64,000 bases of DNA, from the NCBI GenBank assembly GCA_000231825.2, contig JH720293.1:2232001-2296000 (forward strand), written 5' to 3'. The notes under the pieces are model-generated. The model was not told the origin of the DNA. It ran no database searches and was given only the letters and a program-made list of their open reading frames with translations. The stretch comes from Tetrahymena elliotti 4EA (Eukaryota > Ciliophora > Oligohymenophorea > Hymenostomatida > Tetrahymenidae). Positions 31,753-45,657 of this stretch are shown piece after piece (the stretch's first letter is position 1; each line of letters begins with the position of its first letter). A program made the translations under genes and the position numbers.

Positions 31753-32914
31753 TTACTTGATTTATCTTTAGATTTATTAGAAATTTTTATTGATTTACTT
31801 TGATGAGTAATTAAATAAAACAAACAATAATATTAATAAATAAAATAACAATTAATAAGCATATATGTACAGTTTTTCAAAGTTTTTTAAAAATGTTAAA
31901 ATTCTAAATATCAAATAATTAAATTTAAACTACTCGAATAAAGAATTTGATGGGAATTATATATTCTTACTAGACTCAAACATCTAAAATGGCTTCATTC
32001 AATAGAAAATATTATAATATTACTGTTAAATTTTTCTATTCCCAAAGATAAGTATTATTTCAGTAAAAATTAAATAGATTTGTTTTTAAAAATGAAATTG
32101 ATCCCATTAGCATTTCATTTTTTATTCAAATATTTGAAATATTATTGATAATTTTCTTTTGAATAAAAAAACTGATTAAAGTTAAAAATAATTACAAAAA
32201 AAAATATTTCTTATTGTATGACAAAAATTAAAAAAGTAAAGTTTATTTTAGTTTAGCAATGATTTAAGATAAAACAATAAAAGATATTTTTAATCCTAAA
32301 AAATGATACTTTTTTTATTTGAGTTATTTCTGAATTGATAAATAATTTAATATTCTCTATAAAACAAAATTTTTTTCTTATTTTATTATCTGAGAAATAC
32401 CAAAAAAGAAAGTTTTTTATTTTGACAACAATGTAAGCTAATAAAATTTTAGATACAGAAAAATATATTTTTATAATAAAGATAAATATTTGAAAAAAAT
32501 GATATTTTTTACTTAATACAATTAATGAATAATTTGGTAATTAAAATATTTTTTAAATACTCTATTTATATATTTATGGATATTAAAGAATGACATATTC
32601 TTTCAAAAAAAAAATAAATAAATAAAAGATAAATATTGAAAAAAGTAATCCTTTTTTATTTTGCTGATGATTAATGAATTAATAATTAAATTGTATGAAA
32701 AATACTTTAAGTGTAGATATAAATAATTACATTTTAGATAAAATTTCTTCTTTTTAGAAGAAAAGAAAACAAAAATTTTAGTTAAAATTAGAATGATATT
32801 TAATTTAAGGAGAGAATTTCATAATTTTTTTAGTAAGATGATTTTTAAGATTTTATTTTTTTATTAAAGATGAATTTATATTTAATTTATTTAATTGTGT
32901 CATAGCTTTGCTTT
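31753..32914. other. Spacer between the PI4K copies
   Basis: About 1.2 kb of AT-rich DNA between the start of copy 1 and the stop of copy 2. It has scattered short A/T-tract repeats but no gene. Confidence 0.5.
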
Positions 32915-35900
32915 TCAAGGTACAATACCATTTGTCATTTTTTAGAAATTATCATATTATTTAGTTCTCCAATTATCATAACTATCATTTATGAGTTTGT
33001 TCACATACAAAAGTAGCTATAATAATTTTAAAAGTTTTATTTTTTAGAAATGAGAAAATTGACAAAAATAATTTACATTCTTTTCATCGAGATTTTCCTA
33101 AAAACGTTCTCTGAAAACTTTAATATCAAATCCTCTGAAACAAGGAAGATCAGATTCTTCCTGCATTATTTAAACTAAGAAAATAATTTCGTCTACATAT
33201 TTTTAAAGCTCTCTAAAACCTTAAAAGATGAGGTTTTTATATCTCTCAAATCCTTCTGATTCTCTTCCTCCCATGAGCTATGCATATTCCTGAAATATAA
33301 TTTAATATTAAAAAATATGAATTGAGTAAATAACAATTTTTTTACTTTGGTTAGCTTGAAAGGAGCATTTTCAAAATTAATACCACCAGGAGATATACAA
33401 AACATAAAACCATAATCTATATGAATAAGATGCCCAGTATTATCTATAAGCATATTTCCATTATGTCTATCTTTAAATTAAAGAAGGTAACAAACTATAG
33501 AATAGCCAGCCAAACTCTCTATAAAGTTGCTTTGAGCTTATTAGAATTATTTCCCAAAATAATCTTTGTAGAAATCATATAAACATGTAAATTTAGGAAC
33601 TTTCTTTTTGAGTCCATCTATCGAATAGGTATTTGGAAGAAACTCTAATAGTAATTTTTTTAAATGAAATTTAAGTAAAGCTGAAGGAAGGCATGAATTT
33701 TTATTTACCTATAATACCAGATGAAGCAGATGTAACTATAATTTCGTAAGGACGTAACCAAAGCTGGAGATTAGCTTTTTAAAATATTGCCTAAAATTTA
33801 TAAATTAATTGCATAGCAAGAAGTTCTTAACGAAGATCATCACCACCCTTAAATATGACTGCTCTTAATTTATAAGACTTAAACTAACCATATGGAGACT
33901 CTCTTTTAATTTTAATAATTTTATCTTCCCAAACATCCTCCCATGGAAATTTTCTCTTAATCTAGAAAGAACTGATTTATTTTTGAGAGATGTCTTCTAC
34001 TTCATTAAGAAGGTCAACGTTAGATATTTTAGTGTGTTCTATTTATTCTTCTAGCTCATCATAATGTAAATGCTTGTAAATCATTTAAATTTCTAAAAAT
34101 TTTTAAAATAATTCAATTTTAACTCATTTTTGATGTGTTTTCAATCTTTTTTTACCTTTTTCTATGTGTGGATAGTTTCTTTGTAAAAATTTAAAAAATC
34201 TGAGCACGTCTATGACTTTAAGATCTTTTAATGATACTTTTTTTCTTTTTTTCACTTTATAATATTATTGATAAATTATATAAACTAATTATAAAAATTA
34301 CAATTCAACTTCTCCTTAGCATTGACATACTGATGTTATTCACGGAATGGGTTATTTACGTTTCTGTCTGTAACTATACTGCTTCTTCTTTAAATAATAT
34401 TTTTCTTCTCTTTGAAGTAAATATTAAATCTCTTAATATTTTCTTAGTACTTCTATAATCTTTCTCCTTCTAATAATGACTCTTATAATTTAAAATTTTT
34501 CTAAAATTTCTTTAAAGCTCTAAATGCAGTATCATCTGGCACTAAGGATTTTGATTTTTTATATAATCTGTGAAATTTTTCTACGCTAGTAAGTTCTTCA
34601 TCTTAATTTAATAAATTTACTAATTCTCCCTTTTTCTAAATTTTTATTTGTGAATTCCTTATTTCATTCAATTTTATTTCTTGATTCTCTGCCTCACAAG
34701 CCCAAATACTAAATGTTCTACCATATTTATTTATTTTATCAGTCGACTCTTATTGCTTAATATTAGATTATAAAGAACTTTCAGCTTAATCATTTTTTTC
34801 AGAAAATTCAGGTCCATCTCCTATTGCACCAATATCATCTAAATCAGATTCACTACTTACTATTTTCTTTTTAGATGATTTAAGTTCATTTATGCTATTA
34901 ATAAAAACTTTTGTAAACCAAATACTTTAAACTAAAAAATACTCTATAGTTTCTATTGCTACACGATAAGGCACTCTCATTTTAGTGTTGAAGCAAGTGA
35001 CTTCATCATGAACTATTCTGACAATCTGTATTAAAATAATGGTTCATTATTTATCTGTCAAACAAATTATGAATTGCTGTTTACAAATGTAGAATTCAAT
35101 TGTGAATTATAATCTTCTCTAAAAGGTATAAAAATTCCCTAAAAGAACTCATTATTCCTTTATTAATAAATCAAATAGAAATATATTAAAAATTTGATTC
35201 TATTCATTTATTTTAAAGTAAGTACGGATTTTATTCTCTTAAGTTCTTTAACCATTTGTTTGCTCTTTTCATATACATTTTGAGCTTATCTTTTCTTTCA
35301 TCATTCTCATGCTTCTTCAAAGTCAATGATATATTGACCATATTTTTAATAAATGTTTTGATTGAGTTATTATATTTTGCTCTATCTGAAGATTCTTTGA
35401 TCTAACTCGGTGTTTTATTTACTTTTAAATAGGTTTTATTATAATCTACATACACATCTTTAAAATATTTACATTATGCTGAAGAAGACAACATGCTTGC
35501 ATTAATGAAAGAATTTTCTACCGTCTTTTTTAGAAAAATATTTACTTCATTCATTATATTAGTTATTTTTAATCTTTACATTTAATAATTCAACAATTCT
35601 TTCATTGTCTGCCTTTTTTGCTTCATCTGTTTTTAGGTACTCACTGAATGAGTCTAATGACCAATAAATCTGTTTATTCATAAATAAGCTTTAAATTTTA
35701 AAAACATTTTGTCTTTGTTTTACCAAAAGGTAGAGGTTAATACTCCTCGAACTCATATCAACTAAAAATTTTTTAAGCATTTCCGAATCGCGTGTAATAT
35801 AAAGATAACTATTCAATTTAATGTGGATATTGTTAAAATACAATTCTTAATGGAGCAAATAAATCAAATTTTTTTAAAACAATATCAATAATTAATGCTA

Positions 35901-36323
35901 AAAGTATAATTCTATCTTAACTTAATTAATAATATCAATCTATTGAACCTATAATTATTAATTGACCAAATTAACATTTTACCATAGTTCTGACATATAA
36001 AAGTTTAAGTCTGCTTCACCATAGCTATACAGCTTATTGACTAAATAATCATGGATTCCTGTTTTTGTGTATTGATAATAAAAATGCTTTAAAAGCTAAT
36101 CTATTTTAAAGTCTTTTTTGTTGAATAGCTTGAAAAGCTCTTTTGTGCTAATATGATCACTATCCCTATCTTTAGTAGGACTTGAAGAAAAACTATCGTC
36201 TGGGGCAGTTGTTATTCCTAATAATGCTCCTGTTTATTACAACTCTTCAATATTTACTGGAAGCTTAGAAAACCAAGTCGGTCTCTTTGTTTCCAATTAT
36301 TCTTTGGGATTCTTTTTATTCAT
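32915..36323 (-). CDS. Phosphatidylinositol 4-kinase, type III beta-like (copy 2)
   Basis: The tandem paralogue of the preceding PI4K, on the same strand. From ATG 36323 it reads [18 protein letters not shown], a serine-rich segment, then the helical-domain pattern ([32 protein letters not shown]) matching copy 1. The kinase core keeps the G-loop ([12 protein letters not shown]), the catalytic loop KDRHNGNML and [10 protein letters not shown]. The metal-binding DFG of copy 1 is DYG here (HIDYGFMFC). The C-terminus is [13 protein letters not shown] then GIVP before TGA 32915, parallel to copy 1. Linkers differ strongly, so the duplication is not recent. The Asp is kept, so activity is plausible. 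Exon joins were only partly checked. Confidence 0.88.
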
Positions 36324-37012
36324 AATGCTAGTTTATTTATTTATGATTTAGTTTGTTAAATTTTTTGATAATTGTTGTAAATTTAATCTAAAAGTTTTAT
36401 TTAATAAGACAAAATATTATTGGATATTATTGTTATGCAAAAATAAATAAATTTCTTAATCCTTCAAACACTAAAATTACTTTCTAAAAATACGCAAAAT
36501 TCATTCACTTGCAAATTTTTAATTTTAAAATTGAGTAAAATTCATACTTGAATAAACATTCTGAAATGTAGAATGTTTATACTAACTTTTTATTTATTTT
36601 TCTATTTTTCTTTACATAATTTAAATTGCATTTTTTCTAAAATTAAAAAGCTTTCTTTAACATTCTTACACTTAAACGATAAATAAGTCTATTACTTTTC
36701 ACTTTTTTTTGTATTTGTTCTCTTTTCTATTTTTAGATTATTTTTCAAAAAAAAACTTGCAACAACAGATTAAATTTATTTCTCGAAACAATAAAATGAA
36801 AAAGTTGGTAAATTTCTACAAAATAAAAACAGATCTATTTTCCTTATTAGTAAATTAAAATTATAGTAATAAAAAATTAACAATTACGTATTATTTTATT
36901 GGCTTATTTCACAAATTAAAAAATCGTTTACTAATTAAATCAAATTTGTATTATCTAAAATTAGAAAAATTCACTTGAATTGAAATAAATTTGGTTTAAT
37001 CAATTTGATTAT
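36324..37012. other. Intergenic
   Basis: About 690 bp of AT-rich spacer between PI4K copy 2 and the RING gene. I see nothing in it. Confidence 0.5.
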
Positions 37013-40000
37013 TCATAAATTCAAAGATTTATAATATTCTATATCAAAACTTTCTTCAAATAAATTAGTGGTTATTATTGGTAAATTTCTAGCTTGATAA
37101 ACTAAATTTTGTAATTTAAAACAAAACCAAAATTAAAATTTTAATTTAAATAACTTGACAATTAATTTTGATTCATTATTTTTTTTCTTGGCTATTTCTG
37201 ATCTAACTTTTTTACTGGTTATTAATTTCTTAAGGAGAAATCCATGTCCCTCTTTAGATATTTTTTTTATTGTTTAAAATACTTGAAGCATTTTATTAAA
37301 GAATTGGAGATGAGATAAGAGGGTATTTTTAAATTTAATGATGGCTTGAATTATTTTACTAAGGAGATATAAATTGTTTAGAGCTAGTATCCTTAATGCT
37401 AGAGCTATTTAAATTAAATTATTTTGTTCTTGCATTAGGAGTTTTATCTTATTAAATTATTTTTTTATTATTTCTCATCACTGTGTTAGATTTTTCTTTC
37501 TATTTATTAACTTATTTAGATTCGTTTTATTTTTTTTAATCTTCTGTTTGCAAACGGAAAATTGAAGGATCAAAATCTATATTTAATTCAATTTTTTAGA
37601 TTATCTAATCAATTTTATTTGGTGAATCTTGTCTATTTTCAAGGTCGATTAAAACACAACTAAAAATTTCCTCATTTTACTCTTTTTGTTAACCTAACTT
37701 ATTATTTTCTATGTTCATAGTCTTACTATTTTCATGAATAGATTAGTTCAAATCTTTTGATTTATTTAAAGAAATTGTACTCAGGTTTATTTTATTTTTA
37801 TTAATAAATTCACTTAAGGTATGATGTTCTTCTTTTTGAATAGATACTTAGGTTTTAATTTTATTTAAAACTTATCTTTCATCATCTATAATAATTTAAT
37901 GATCAATACAGTAATTTTATTTAGAATTTTCTTATTTTATTGAATTTTCTTTAATCTCTTTTTAATCCTCTACATCTTTATCTGATAGAGTATTTTTAAT
38001 ACTTTGGTTATCTTATTAGACACTTAGGTTTTATTTACTATCTTATGTTTTCTTAAACCAACTCTCTTTGAGGGCTTTTCTTTTTCTAAAATTTTAAGTA
38101 TTTTCTCTTTAACTGTCCTCAATTTGAATAGAGTTGTTTAAAGAAATATTTTCAAAAACATTTTAGTTTTAAGCCTAATCAACTTGTAAAAAATCAATAT
38201 CTTAATTACTAAAATTATAGTCTAAATTACATTTATTTTCCTTTTAAATGCTCAAACTCTCATTCATGAAATGTGAATTTTGCTAAGCAATTTACTTACT
38301 TTAATTTATATTCAAAGGTTATGTTTCTATTATTTCTTGTTGTTCTTTTTTTTCTTCCTCTTCTTCATTCTCATCCTCTATCACTTTTGAGGTAGTTGTT
38401 TCTATTTTAGGTTTAGCAATAGCAATTCTAACAACTGCTCCATTAAACTAAATTTCTTGATACTCAGCTTGAGCAGGTTTCTAATTACTTTTATGAATAC
38501 CCTATTTAATTTAATTATTCTATTAAAAATTTTCAGTTTAACGATTTTAGATTATGTTTTCAGTATTCCCTTAAATCTGCTAATTATTATTTAAATCTCC
38601 TTACAAACTATTAAATCTGCTTAATGATTTTGCTTTATTAAAGGAAAACATTTGCATTTTTTTATTACTATTCTGATCTTGGTCAGTTCTGTTATTAACT
38701 TAATCTTCAAAGTTAGTTGATTTACATTTAGATTAACCTAAAAATAAATTTAGAGAAAAAGCACTTCTATCTTTCAATATTACTTTCATCTATTTTCTAA
38801 TATTAACTGAATACCAATATTTTAATTTTCTTCTTTACAAGTCCTTTCTACAATTTGGGCAATTTTCTTGACTCTTAAGCCACTAAAGTAAGCATTCGCT
38901 ATGAAAAATATGATCACATATGGTTATTCTAATTTTATCTTCATCTTTAAATTCAATTAAACAAACTGAGCATTATTCTTCTTGTATAGGATTTTACACT
39001 TTTTACTAGTTTTCTTGATTCTAAGTTCCCTCTACATCTTTACTCATCCCACCATCTTCTAAATTATCATATTGTATTTCATCTTCATCCTAAAAGCTTT
39101 CTATGTTTGCCTAGTTAAATTGGACTAATTTATTTTATTTTTATTGTGATTCAATTCTAATAAAAAAATATTTACCTGAAATTTCAAAATTATTGGAGTT
39201 ATTTCTAAATAAATTTATTTCATTTTAATCTTACAAATTATTTTCATTTTCAACAAGATTCTGCTAATTTATCAAAGCATTTGTTTAATCTTACTAGTTC
39301 TCATTAATTATAGATATATCATTATTAGTTCTTTTATTCTATAAGGTTGACAAATCAACTTTTTCTAATTCATTGTTTAACTAGTTTTATTAGCAAAAGG
39401 TTTTCTCTGATATCTGTTTTCCAAATTTTTGACTTTCCATTTATTCCTTTTAGTAGGTTTTTAAAAGTTATTGGGCTAGTAATAACTCGCAAGCTAGATT
39501 TTTATAAGGCTTCTTTAATCTTTCTAAAATATCTTTATAAATACGAATAGGCATATACTTATCAACCATATCACTACTCAAGCTTAGTTTGCTAGGAGAT
39601 ACTCTATTTGTGCGTCTATTTACAATTGATTCTAAAGCCTTTTTTGAAGAAATATTAAAAAATGTATTATTTATTTATCAAATAAAGCTTTTAAAATATT
39701 TACTTGCTAAAGTCTACTCCTTTCTAATTACCTTCTTTTATATGCTCTGTACACTAACATCAAAATCCAAAGAAGTACTATAAAACCAAAACAAGAAAAG
39801 AAAATAATAAAAATTTTAGTCTTTAAAGAATCATCTCCAAGACCCTAGTCATAGCTTACTTCTACAGAAAAGTAGCTATTTGAAGTATAGTTTGAATAGA
39901 TAGAGATAACCATATGAGATTTATCTCCCATACTTTATATTTATGATGAAAAAAAATTCAAAGTATATTAATTTGCGTTCATGTAGTATGTCGAATCTGA

Positions 40001-40831
40001 ATTAGTCTAAGAAGGTAATTAGTTTCTTAACTTACTTACAAATAAGTATGAAATAATTAAATATTCTGACCCAATTAAAGGGGATGTATCTAATAATCTG
40101 TTTTAAAAATTACTTGCCTTAATAAAATTAATCTAAACCATTGAATTTTACAATCCATCAAAAGAGGAATCATTAAAATTTATAATTAAATATTGAGCTT
40201 GTTGATATTAAAGCATTCCTTTCCATATACTATTTAATTTAAGGGAGGCAGCTTGAATACTGCAATCATTTTTTATATATCCATCAAAACATTAACATTC
40301 ACAAGTATTTAAGCAATTTCCTTAATTAGAACATTACTAAGGACACATTTATGAACTACTAGATTCTAACTTTAATAAATAAACAATACTTTTAAGTTAT
40401 TTGCTCATAATTATACTGATATATATTTAATCTCCAACAGTTAGTTATTAAGGTAAATAGAATAAATAGAGATTCATACTATTTTATTAATAACTTAGTA
40501 TATCACATTTGTCTGCAATCACATTTACTTATTAACTAGTATCATCATCTATAAGTTGAATAGACCTATTTTTAGCAGAACAAATCTGAATCTTATTACT
40601 GCTATTCTAAATATCTTAAGATTAAAGGCTTAGCGTTATCATAATATAGTTTTGATACTTGACAGAGTAAACAAATGTCTTCTATTGCTCTGTTTAAATA
40701 AATGATATTGATGAATTTTCATCAATTAAAGATTCATTATTATCTATTAATTATCTTATGGTGTTGAAAGCAAATAAAAACTCAATAAAAATTAGAAAAA
40801 ACAAAGCTTATTTGAATTCTATCATAGCCAT
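37013..40831 (-). CDS. Membrane RING-H2 E3 ubiquitin ligase with EGF-like module
   Basis: A type I membrane ubiquitin ligase of the goliath/RNF13 style. ATG at 40831 starts a signal peptide (FKQALFFLIFIEFLFAF). The lumenal part holds an EGF-like cysteine module (CPQQCSNQGNCLN, CECQCFDGY; about 40335-40255). Near 39800 one membrane span follows (IFIIFFSCFGFIVLLWILMLVY), then basic residues and a Q/N-rich linker. At 38990-38840 comes a RING-H2 finger: CSVCLIEF, CDHIFHSECLLQWL, CPNCRKDL, all eight zinc ligands present (C3H2C3). A long acidic Q/N/S-rich tail runs to TGA at 37013. Introns occur in the lumenal half and were not all resolved. Such ligases act at endosomes or ER and ubiquitinate membrane proteins. 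Confidence 0.85.
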
Positions 40832-41868
40832 TTCAACTATTACCCTTATTTATTCTCAAAAATTGAATTTACAGTTTGCTAAAAAAAAAGAATTTTGTGA
40901 TTGTATTAACTATATTTTGGTTAACTTTAGATTAAAAATAATTAGTATTATTTAATTTGCAAATAACCACTTTTGAAATATTAAACAAAGTATTTGTTGT
41001 TTTTCCTTTTGAAATTATTAATTTAAAAATTAATTTACTTTAAATATAACCACATACATTATCATAAATTATTATAACCTTATACATTTATTTTATGATT
41101 AAATAAAATATTCACAAAAAATTCAATTGTTTTCTAAGTATTTGAAAAATAAAAACCAACTAAATTTTTATAATTTCAATATTTATAACCTTTGATCATA
41201 TTTGTTAATCAGACATCTATCTCAAAATTAATGATTTTATTCATTCTTCAAAAGTTAATTTCTTTATTCAAATCTTGAAAAATAAGCTTTAAATATTAAA
41301 TTTAAATTAAAATTTAATTAATTTTATTTATTTTCTATTTCTCAATTAATATTAACTTAAACAAAATTACATTTTTGAACTTTTATCAAATTTTTTTGTT
41401 TCAAATTATACCATTAAATATTTTTAAAAAGTAGAAAATAATTTTAGCATGATAACTTATTGATCATATAAAAAGATAGTTTTTTAATTAGATTTATAGG
41501 AATTTGATAAATTTTGTTGAATCTTAGCAGTTTCTAAAAAATTAGCTTAATAAATAAATGAAGAAAGTAACCATTATATTATCCAAATAATTTTCTGAAG
41601 ATATTGTTATTTTTGCTTCTTCAAAAGAAATGGATATTTTTATTAAATTTAAAATATGTATTTATCATGCAAGATAAAGAGGAATTGTTATTGATGAAAT
41701 TAGTTGCGAATTAAAATAATTTATTTATCATTTAAAATATTTTTAGTGATGAAAAATTTTATTTAGTTATATTGAAAATGCTTAAAAATGAAAATTAGAT
41801 ATATTTTATATAAAAGTATTATTATTTATTTTCAATATTTTTGTTAGTGAATCTGTTTTTTATTATTT
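40832..41868. other. Intergenic
   Basis: About 1 kb of AT-rich spacer upstream of the RING gene and downstream of the M15 peptidase gene. No gene, RNA or clear repeat seen. Confidence 0.5.
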
Positions 41869-42835
41869 TCAAAAAGATTCATAAGTTTATTCCCAATTTA
41901 AGCATTCTTTATTAATAGATAAAACATAATCTTCAATTGAGCGAACTTAGTATGCATCTTATGAACCTGAAAAACCTTGAATATCTTCATAATTGATGCT
42001 ATTTTTGTAATATTAGAGTAATTCCAAAGAAATAGGCATGTAACTCCAATGCCATTATTCTAAATTATAGCCTTCAGTTCTAGACCCATCGTTCTTGGGA
42101 CTATAAGGTTAACAAAATCCAAATCTCTTTGCATTTTTTTTGAGCCAGTTATACTCAAGTAATCCTTATCCTGACTCAAAATATTCAGGCTCAACACTAT
42201 TTATATCCATATCAGTACCCCAATGATGTCTACTTGTAGTAGGCATAGCAGAGTATTCCATGATTTCAAGAGCAATTTATTTATCAGAATAAAGAGGATT
42301 TTAGGTTTTTAATTCCTAAAATTTAGATTCCCATATTCTTTTTTAGTATGAAAAGTTTCTTAAAGCACTAATCAAGATCAAAGCAATATTATCTTTTTTA
42401 GCTTCTGCATGCATTCTCTCAAAAGCCAGCAAAGCATCTTCATGAAGCATGTACAACTTTCCAGGTTCATGGAAAGTTAAATTTTCAGATACATTCTTAA
42501 ATGCAGTAAAGTTTTAAGGCTCATACATACCTAAAACCCAGTCTTTTTTAGATGGCTCGTATGTTGAATTATTTATAGTAAGGCCTAAGCTTATCTAAAT
42601 TATAATTGATAGAGAGGTGTATAACAAAAATGATCCTTACATATTGATTATCTCTTCTTAACTAAAACTAAATCTTAATTGAAAAATTTAATAAATTTAT
42701 GGTTTTTTCTTTATTTAGATCTCTCAATAAATAATTGATCTAAGATTAGCTTACAGTTTAAAATAAGATTGTGGAAGCAAAAAAACCTTGAATCAACTAC
42801 AATAATACTAAGTCAATAACTTGGCTCATTTTCAT
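41869..42835 (-). CDS. Secreted M15/VanY-like D-Ala-D-Ala carboxypeptidase (306 aa)
   Basis: A zinc peptidase of family M15 (VanY/DdcY type), which in bacteria trims the D-Ala-D-Ala ends of peptidoglycan stems. Exons 42835-42641 and 42594-41869 join across a 46-bp intron to 307 codons with TGA 41869. Residues 1-22 are a signal peptide (VIDLVLLQLIQGFFAST). The family hallmarks are intact: SALRNFSYQKRIW (residues 141-153), the zinc motif SRHHWGTDMD (186-195, S-x-H...D) and EQWH (244-247, the catalytic Glu and third zinc ligand). TAA/TAG glutamine codons and a ciliate intron show it is resident, not contamination. A bacterivorous ciliate could use it in food vacuoles. Bacterial origin by gene transfer is an inference; regulation is unknown. 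Confidence 0.9.
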
Positions 42836-43515
42836 AACAAGTAGTCTAAAATTTTTAATCTTGTTGAAACCTATCAATTTTATTTAACTGAATAATCCAT
42901 TTATAATTATATCTAAAAACCATTTTATAAAATAATTTTAATAAGAACTAACTTGATAACTTTAATTAGATTTATTAAAGATAAATAATTCTCATTTAAT
43001 ATCCTTAGAATCAAAATATAGAATTTTTTAAATATTTATTTAAACTTTTTTGCATCAATACACTATATTACTAAAGCCACTTAATGAATACTTAAAATAT
43101 AAAAATAACTAAGTTTTTAAATCATATTATGAGTAAATAATATTTATTTAGATAAATTAGTTTTTTAGTTTTGTAAAAGTTTACAAAATTAGAAAACAAT
43201 TGAAAAACAAACATTTTAATGATTTTTAAAAATAAATCTTCATTTGAAAATCAACAAATTACTTTATATTTTTGTTAAAAAGTTTAGGAAAAAAAGAATA
43301 TTTAGAATGAATCAAAGAATTATAATTTATTTTATTTAGACAACTAGGTAGGCAAATCGGCAAAACAAGAATAAAGAAGAAAAGAAAATACAAATCACTT
43401 ATTTAAAGTGTGTTAAAGTAATAAATTAAATGTGTGAATATTAAAAATAAATAATAAATGTTATAAAAATTAACTAATTTTAAGATATTATTAGAAGTGA
43501 AGGTAAGTAAGGAAC
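42836..43515. other. Intergenic
   Basis: About 680 bp of AT-rich spacer upstream of the M15 peptidase gene. I see no features. Confidence 0.5.
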
Positions 43516-45657
43516 TCATTAAAAGTCTTAAGGTTGTTTAATTTGTAGTTAATTATCAGGTATTTACTTTTTAGCACTTTCCTTAACCTTTTAGGATAAT
43601 GAATTTTGAAACATATAATTTTTTTAATAATTTTAATTAGAGTTTTCAGCATCTATATTTGTTACATGGTCAGGGATATCATCTTGCATTTCTGATAGAG
43701 ATGTGAATCTGATAATATCATTTTCATTTTTAGATGATCTGATGTTTTCTTTGTGACTCAGTTTTGAGTTAGCTTACCCTAAATAATCTTTATTTTAGTT
43801 AAAAGGGGGTTATTTTATGTTTATTTAATTTTCAAAATTATTTTGAGGATTTTGATTAGTAAATTGTACATTTTGATCTTGATTGATAATAAATTATCTA
43901 GAAGAATTTTCAATTTCATCATCTTGCTGCTACTATGAGAATTATTATTTACTTTGATGATCTTTCTTATTATCAAAATGTTCTTGTAGTTCAATCTCAT
44001 ATCCATTATTTCGTTTATCAAAGTTTTATTTGCCTAAATGTAACTCCTTTTCTACAAAGATTTATTTAAGACTATCAGTTTTGTTTTATTATATATTTTA
44101 GTCTTGCACTTATATCAACTTTGACCCTGATGAATTTTCATTTTATTATTACTTAGAACTATTTACAACAATAGTGTCTGAATTAAGTTAATTAGAAATA
44201 GGTTGAGGGTTTTTATTTGATTGCAAGTATACCATATTCGCGACTGATTCTTCTACTTATTGAGTCTATTTTTCAATATTAGGTTTCATGTGAGAACCTA
44301 AATGCATAACTGTCTCTGCAGCATTTAACTTTACTCTCTCTGTTATTGATTTATTGATCCAATCTATTGCTTGAGATTCATTTTCGCTTCTCATTATGTA
44401 AAACTTAGAGTACATATTATCACTTTTTTTCTCCTTTATAAACTCTGAAACACACTTGCTTGCGAATTCAGTAGTGATAGTATATTTCTTTGCTGATTTT
44501 TAAAGTTTTGTGAAATCCAAATAAAATTTTGAATTTTTGTCTAATAATATTTCAGTATCCTTCATATCTCTTAGCAGCGTTTAGATGTCTTCCATATCTC
44601 TAATAAGAAATTCTTTTTGAAAATACTCACCTAGTGCTAATCCAAGAGAAATAGTGGAAAGACCACCATTTATAATAATGTAATCCCATAACTTTGCTAC
44701 TATTTCAATAGGGAACGAATATAGATAGACAGTTATAAACCACTTCCATACCCAAAGCATACTATCTAATAATATGCTTTAAAAATACTCATATAGCTCA
44801 GGAAGAACAAGTTTAAACTTCTTTTCAAAAATACAAATTAATATGTGCATCAGAGGTAGAGTCTCCTCAAAGAGGCCCATGAATAGAAAATTTGGATCTC
44901 TTGCTAGCAATAAAAATATCCAAAAAGATTCATTCTCATTACCAGCACTCATCATTAGAAGAAAAGCAACAACAAAATTCATTCCTTATGTATAACCTAC
45001 ATTAGGCATATGAATACTAAGAGCTTTTAACACATTGTAAAGTTATTTTTGTCCCTAATTCAATTAACTAATTTTCAAATAACCACCTGCCCCTTACTCT
45101 TTAGACATAAAATATGGATGGCTTGGAAATGTTCTAGGTAAATCTTTCATTATAGCATGTTCATAGTGTTCGTCAATGGGTTGTTGTAACAACTTTTCAT
45201 AAAGCTATTCATCATATATATCTTTGTTAAATAATTAAACTTTCCAAACATTCCATCTTAAATTTAAAGGTATTCCCTACTCAATTAGAGATTAAAATTC
45301 ATTAAATTTATTCTTTTTGAATGAAAAAAGAACATTTTCTGTGTTTTTATTGAAAATTTTCTCTTTTCTAATTTCTTTTCTACTTTGCTTTTCATATTAA
45401 CTCAGTGCTTTCTTCCATTAATTTATCAATTTTTTGCTATCTTTTTCAATCTTATTAACTCCCTAAACTAGGTAATGCCCAATATTTACCTATCTCTTCA
45501 TTGAAAGCCTTGACTTAAGAGAAAAAATACTAATTAGATCATCATTTTATCCTGCATTTTTATTTTAAGTTCCTCCTTATTATCCTATCCTCACTTCTTA
45601 TGTCTTAACTGGGTGAGAAACATCTCCTGGTTTTGATTTTGTGCATGCTCCACCCAT
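43516..45657 (-). CDS. TBC domain Rab GTPase-activating protein (713 aa)
   Basis: Intronless frame of 714 codons, ATG 45657 to TGA 43516. The TBC domain (about residues 140-400) starts with GIPLNLRWNVWK. It carries both catalytic fingers: the arginine in IMKDLPRTFPSH and the glutamine in YTQGMNF. FEETLPLM and WVWKWFITVYLYSFPIEIVAKLWDYI follow. It should speed GTP hydrolysis on a Rab in membrane traffic. The N-terminus MGGACTKSK has Gly2, Cys5 and basic residues, the pattern of an N-myristoylated and palmitoylated anchor. The last 300 residues are Q/N/S/K-rich with no domain. Q codons are mostly TAA/TAG, as in the neighbours. The Rab partner cannot be told from sequence. Confidence 0.93.
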
